Assembly (NCBI RefSeq): GCF_016009175.1
Contig: NZ_JADUCM010000041.1
Location: 1 to 42,127, forward strand
Direction of reading: 5' to 3'
Length of the DNA: 42,127 nt
Source: Pseudomonas alkylphenolica
GTDB taxonomy: Bacteria; Pseudomonadota; Gammaproteobacteria; Pseudomonadales; Pseudomonadaceae
Every line of letters begins with the position of its first letter. Within the stretch, counting starts at the first letter, position 1. The notes beneath the pieces were generated by a model. The model was given only the letters and a program-made list of their open reading frames with translations. It had not been told where the DNA came from and did no database searches. Shown one piece after another: positions 39,378 to 42,127 of the stretch. The translations under genes were made by a program, and so were the position numbers.

Positions 39378-41993
39378 ATGCACGAACTCTATCAGCCCCG
39401 TGAAATCGAAGCCGCCGCCCAGTCCTTCTGGGACGAGCAAAAGTCCTTTGAAGTCAGTGAACAGCCAGGCAAGGAGTCTTACTACTGCCTATCGATGTTC
39501 CCGTACCCGAGCGGCAAGCTACACATGGGCCACGTGCGCAACTACACCATCGGCGACGTGATCGCCCGATACCAGCGCATGCAGGGCAAGAATGTCCTGC
39601 AACCAATGGGTTGGGACGCCTTCGGCATGCCGGCCGAAAACGCCGCGATGAAAAACAACGTCGCGCCGGCCAAGTGGACCTACGAAAACATCGAGTACAT
39701 GAAGACCCAGCTCAAGAGCCTGGGTCTGGCCTTCGACTGGTCGCGTGAAGTCACCACCTGCAAGCCGGACTACTACCGCTGGGAACAGTGGCTGTTCACC
39801 CGCCTGTTCGAAAAGGGCGTGATCTACCGTAAAAACGGTACCGTGAACTGGGACCCGGCCGACCAGACCGTACTGGCCAACGAGCAGGTCATCGACGGCC
39901 GCGGCTGGCGTTCGGGCGCGCTGATCGAGAAGCGCGAAATCCCGATGTACTACTTCAAGATCACCGACTATGCCGACGAGCTGCTGGAAAGCCTCGACGA
40001 GCTGCCGGGCTGGCCTGAACAGGTCAAGACCATGCAGCGCAACTGGATCGGCAAGTCCCGTGGCATGGAAGTGCAGTTCCCCTTCGACCAGGCCAGCATC
40101 GGCCACGCCGGGGCACTGAAAGTCTTCACCACCCGACCGGACACCCTGATGGGCGCCACTTACGTGGCCGTTGCTGCCGAGCACCCGCTGGCCACCCAGG
40201 CCGCCCAGGCCGCCCAGGGCAACCCCGAGCTGCAAGCGTTCATCGATGAATGCAAGAGCGGCAGCGTCGCCGAAGCCGACGTCGCCACCCAGGAGAAAAA
40301 AGGCCTGGCCACTTCGCTGTTCGTGTTGCACCCACTGACCGGCGAAAAACTGCCGGTATGGGTCGCCAACTACGTGCTGATGCACTACGGCGATGGCGCA
40401 GTAATGGCTGTTCCGGCGCACGACGAGCGCGATTTCGAATTCGCCAAGAAGTACAACCTGCCGTTCAAGGCTGTAGTGCGTACCAGCCTGGGCGACGAAG
40501 TCGCTGCCGAGTGGGACCCTGCCTGCGGCGAGCACGGCGTGCTGATCAACTCCGGTGAGTTCGACGGTCTGGACTTCCCGGGTGCGTTCGACGCCATGGA
40601 AGTCGCCCTGATCAAAAAAGACCTGGGCAAATCCCGTACCCAGTTCCGCCTGCGCGACTGGGGCATCAGCCGTCAGCGCTACTGGGGCTGCCCGATCCCG
40701 ATCATCCACTGCCCATCGTGCGGCGACGTGCCGGTGCCTGAAGACCAGTTGCCGGTCAAGCTGCCTGAAGATGTGGTGCCGGACGGCGCAGGCTCGCCAC
40801 TGGCGCGCATGCCCGAGTTCTACGAGTGCACCTGCCCTAAATGTGGCACGGCGGCCAAGCGTGAAACCGACACCATGGACACCTTCGTCGAGTCGTCCTG
40901 GTATTTCGCCCGTTATGCCTCGCCGAACTACGAGGGTGGCCTGGTCGATCCGAAAGCGGCCAACCACTGGCTGCCGGTCGACCAGTACATCGGCGGTATC
41001 GAACACGCCATCTTGCACCTGCTCTACGCGCGCTTCTTCCACAAGCTGATGCGTGACGAAGGCCTGGTGACCTCCAACGAGCCATTCAAGAACCTGCTGA
41101 CCCAGGGCATGGTCGTTGCCGAAACCTACTACCGCGTTGCCAGCAACGGCGGCAAGGACTGGTTCAACCCGGCCGACGTCGAAGTCGAGCGCGATGCCAA
41201 GGCCAAGATCATCGGCGCCCGCCTGAAAACCGACGGCTTGCCGGTCGAGATCGGCGGCACCGAGAAGATGTCCAAGTCGAAAAACAACGGCGTTGACCCC
41301 CAGGCCATGATCGAGGCCTACGGTGCCGACACCTGCCGCCTGTTCATGATGTTCGCCTCGCCGCCCGACATGAGCCTGGAATGGTCCGACTCCGGCGTTG
41401 AGGGTGCCAACCGCTTCCTGCGCCGTGTCTGGCGTCTGGCACAGGCCCATATCAGCCAGGGCCTGCCGGGCAAGCTGGACGTTGCTGCGCTGGACGATGC
41501 ACAGAAAGTGGTCCGTCGCGCTATTCACTCGGCCATCAAACAGGCCAGCACCGATGTCGGCCAGTTCCACAAGTTCAACACCGCCATCGCCCAGGTGATG
41601 ACCCTGATGAACGTGCTGGAAAAGGCTCCGCAAGCCAGCGAACAGGACCGCGCCCTGCTGCAGGAAGGCCTGGAAACGGTCGCCCTGCTGCTCGCACCGA
41701 TCACTCCGCACATCAGCCACGAGCTGTGGCACCGCCTGGGTCACCCGGGCGCGGTGATCGATGCCGGCTGGCCTGCAGTGGACGAAAGCGCCCTGATTCA
41801 GGACAGCATCGTGCTGGTTATCCAGGTCAACGGCAAATTGCGCGGCCAGATTGAAAGGCCGGCGGGCGCCAGCCGCGAAGACGTCGAAGCCGCCGCCCGC
41901 AGTAACGAAAACGTGCTGCGCTTCACCGAAGGCCTGAGCATCCGCAAGGTCATCGTGGTACCGGGCAAGCTGGTCAACATCGTCGCCAACTGA
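39378..41993 (+). CDS. leuS: Leucyl-tRNA synthetase
   Basis: An 871-residue class I synthetase. HMGH at 49-52 (HIGH motif) is in FPYPSGKLHMGHVRNY; the CP1 editing domain spans about 220-420 with TRPDTLMGATYVAVAAEHPLA and AVPAHDERDFEFA; EKMSKSKNNGVDP carries the KMSKS loop; a C-terminal domain ends KVIVVPGKLVNIVAN. A zinc-ribbon-like Cys pattern (HCPSCGDVPVP, CTCPKCGTA) is also present. ATG 39378 starts MHELYQP; in-frame codons upstream are the leader. The ribosome site is weak. lptE follows. Confidence 0.97.
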   Translation: MHELYQPREIEAAAQSFWDEQKSFEVSEQPGKESYYCLSMFPYPSGKLHMGHVRNYTIGDVIARYQRMQGKNVLQPMGWDAFGMPAENAAMKNNVAPAKWTYENIEYMKTQLKSLGLAFDWSREVTTCKPDYYRWEQWLFTRLFEKGVIYRKNGTVNWDPADQTVLANEQVIDGRGWRSGALIEKREIPMYYFKITDYADELLESLDELPGWPEQVKTMQRNWIGKSRGMEVQFPFDQASIGHAGALKVFTTRPDTLMGATYVAVAAEHPLATQAAQAAQGNPELQAFIDECKSGSVAEADVATQEKKGLATSLFVLHPLTGEKLPVWVANYVLMHYGDGAVMAVPAHDERDFEFAKKYNLPFKAVVRTSLGDEVAAEWDPACGEHGVLINSGEFDGLDFPGAFDAMEVALIKKDLGKSRTQFRLRDWGISRQRYWGCPIPIIHCPSCGDVPVPEDQLPVKLPEDVVPDGAGSPLARMPEFYECTCPKCGTAAKRETDTMDTFVESSWYFARYASPNYEGGLVDPKAANHWLPVDQYIGGIEHAILHLLYARFFHKLMRDEGLVTSNEPFKNLLTQGMVVAETYYRVASNGGKDWFNPADVEVERDAKAKIIGARLKTDGLPVEIGGTEKMSKSKNNGVDPQAMIEAYGADTCRLFMMFASPPDMSLEWSDSGVEGANRFLRRVWRLAQAHISQGLPGKLDVAALDDAQKVVRRAIHSAIKQASTDVGQFHKFNTAIAQVMTLMNVLEKAPQASEQDRALLQEGLETVALLLAPITPHISHELWHRLGHPGAVIDAGWPAVDESALIQDSIVLVIQVNGKLRGQIERPAGASREDVEAAARSNENVLRFTEGLSIRKVIVVPGKLVNIVAN

Positions 41994-42061
41994 AAGGACT
42001 ACCGGCCCGCCGGAACACCCGGCCGGGAACCCGCAACGGCCCACAAGGGGGGAACAAGAGT

Positions 42062-42127
42062 ATGAAACCGCACATTCGGGGAATGGGGCGGGCTGTGATT
42101 CTCCGTGGCGGGGGGTTACACCTGGGG
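42062..42127 (+). CDS. lptE: Start of lptE, degraded at the window edge
   Basis: The last 22 codons read MKPHIRGMGRAVILRGGGLHLG. In place, this aligns codon by codon with the LptE lipoprotein start of Pseudomonas (Met-Lys, Met-Gly, Ala-Val, Leu, then Gly), the gene that follows leuS there. LptE is the outer-membrane partner of LptD in LPS transport. The lipobox Cys is read as Gly and several C or T bases appear as G, as in the G-rich 42,000-42,127 stretch. I read this as sequencing error at the edge rather than a true loss. Partial at the 3' end. Confidence 0.5.
   Translation, partial: MKPHIRGMGRAVILRGGGLHLG

Noticed and set aside
39195..39440. Minus-strand frame overlapping the leuS start
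   Set aside because: It overlaps the leuS leader and first codons, has no ribosome site and no recognisable sequence.
39519..42044. Very long open frame antisense to leuS (about 840 codons)
   Set aside because: It mirrors leuS codon bias in a GC-rich genome, has no family resemblance and no ribosome site. The same applies to long frames antisense to the permease (105-1181), the TonB receptor (5173-6687), rhlE (10144-12027), miaB (32775-33965) and lnt (36412-37857).

Overview
The window is a stretch of Pseudomonas chromosome, probably from the P. fluorescens/P. putida complex. Codon use is GC-rich throughout, REP-like repeats carry the Pseudomonas TGTAGGAGC end motif, and the right half follows the P. 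aeruginosa order ladS-thiD-thiE-hemL-miaB-phoH-ybeY-corC-lnt-leuS-lptE, with aidB and amn on the other side of ladS. No tRNA, rRNA, CRISPR array, insertion sequence or prophage gene was found. Both window ends look like poor-quality contig edges: a C-rich smear at 1-110, and a degraded leuS-lptE junction after about 42,000.

Left part (0.1-12 kb). An amino-acid permease and a zinc-less medium-chain reductase on the minus strand lead to an iron-starvation cell-surface signalling unit: Fur box, FecI-type sigma factor, FecR-type regulator and a signalling TonB-dependent siderophore receptor. Next come a half-size EamA transporter, a histone-deacetylase-like hydrolase, an HI0933-type flavoprotein whose gene and leader carry five perfect DnaA-box 9-mers, a REP element, the RNA helicase RhlE and an EamA exporter.

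Middle (12-23 kb). An Lrp-type regulator lies divergent to the EamA exporter, with a 9-bp inverted repeat between them. Then: a DnaQ-like exonuclease and a NYN-domain protein in one operon, a DUF2076 protein, a YciC-like membrane protein, two small unknown genes sharing a C-terminal motif, the helicase HrpB, a lipoprotein with a FieF-like metal exporter, a secreted DUF6515-like protein, a 442-bp gap holding a strong minus-strand terminator and possible small RNA, a second Lrp-type regulator, DUF2788 and RluE.

Right part (23-42 kb). Reading leftward are ladS, aidB, amn and rluE. Here LadS ends after its ATPase domain and lacks the receiver domain of the P. aeruginosa protein. Reading rightward are thiamine (thiD, thiE) and tetrapyrrole (hemL) genes, a REP element, a Sel1 protein, and the RNA/envelope cluster miaB, phoH-ybeY-corC-lnt. 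A YdcF-like protein and a small unknown gene on the minus strand precede leuS and the first codons of lptE.

Most of the window is conserved housekeeping sequence. The best candidates for something undescribed are the DnaA-box cluster, the receiver-less LadS, the 15.65-16.42 kb gene pair and the structured gap at 21.44-21.69 kb. I did not find a clear new defence or mobile system.
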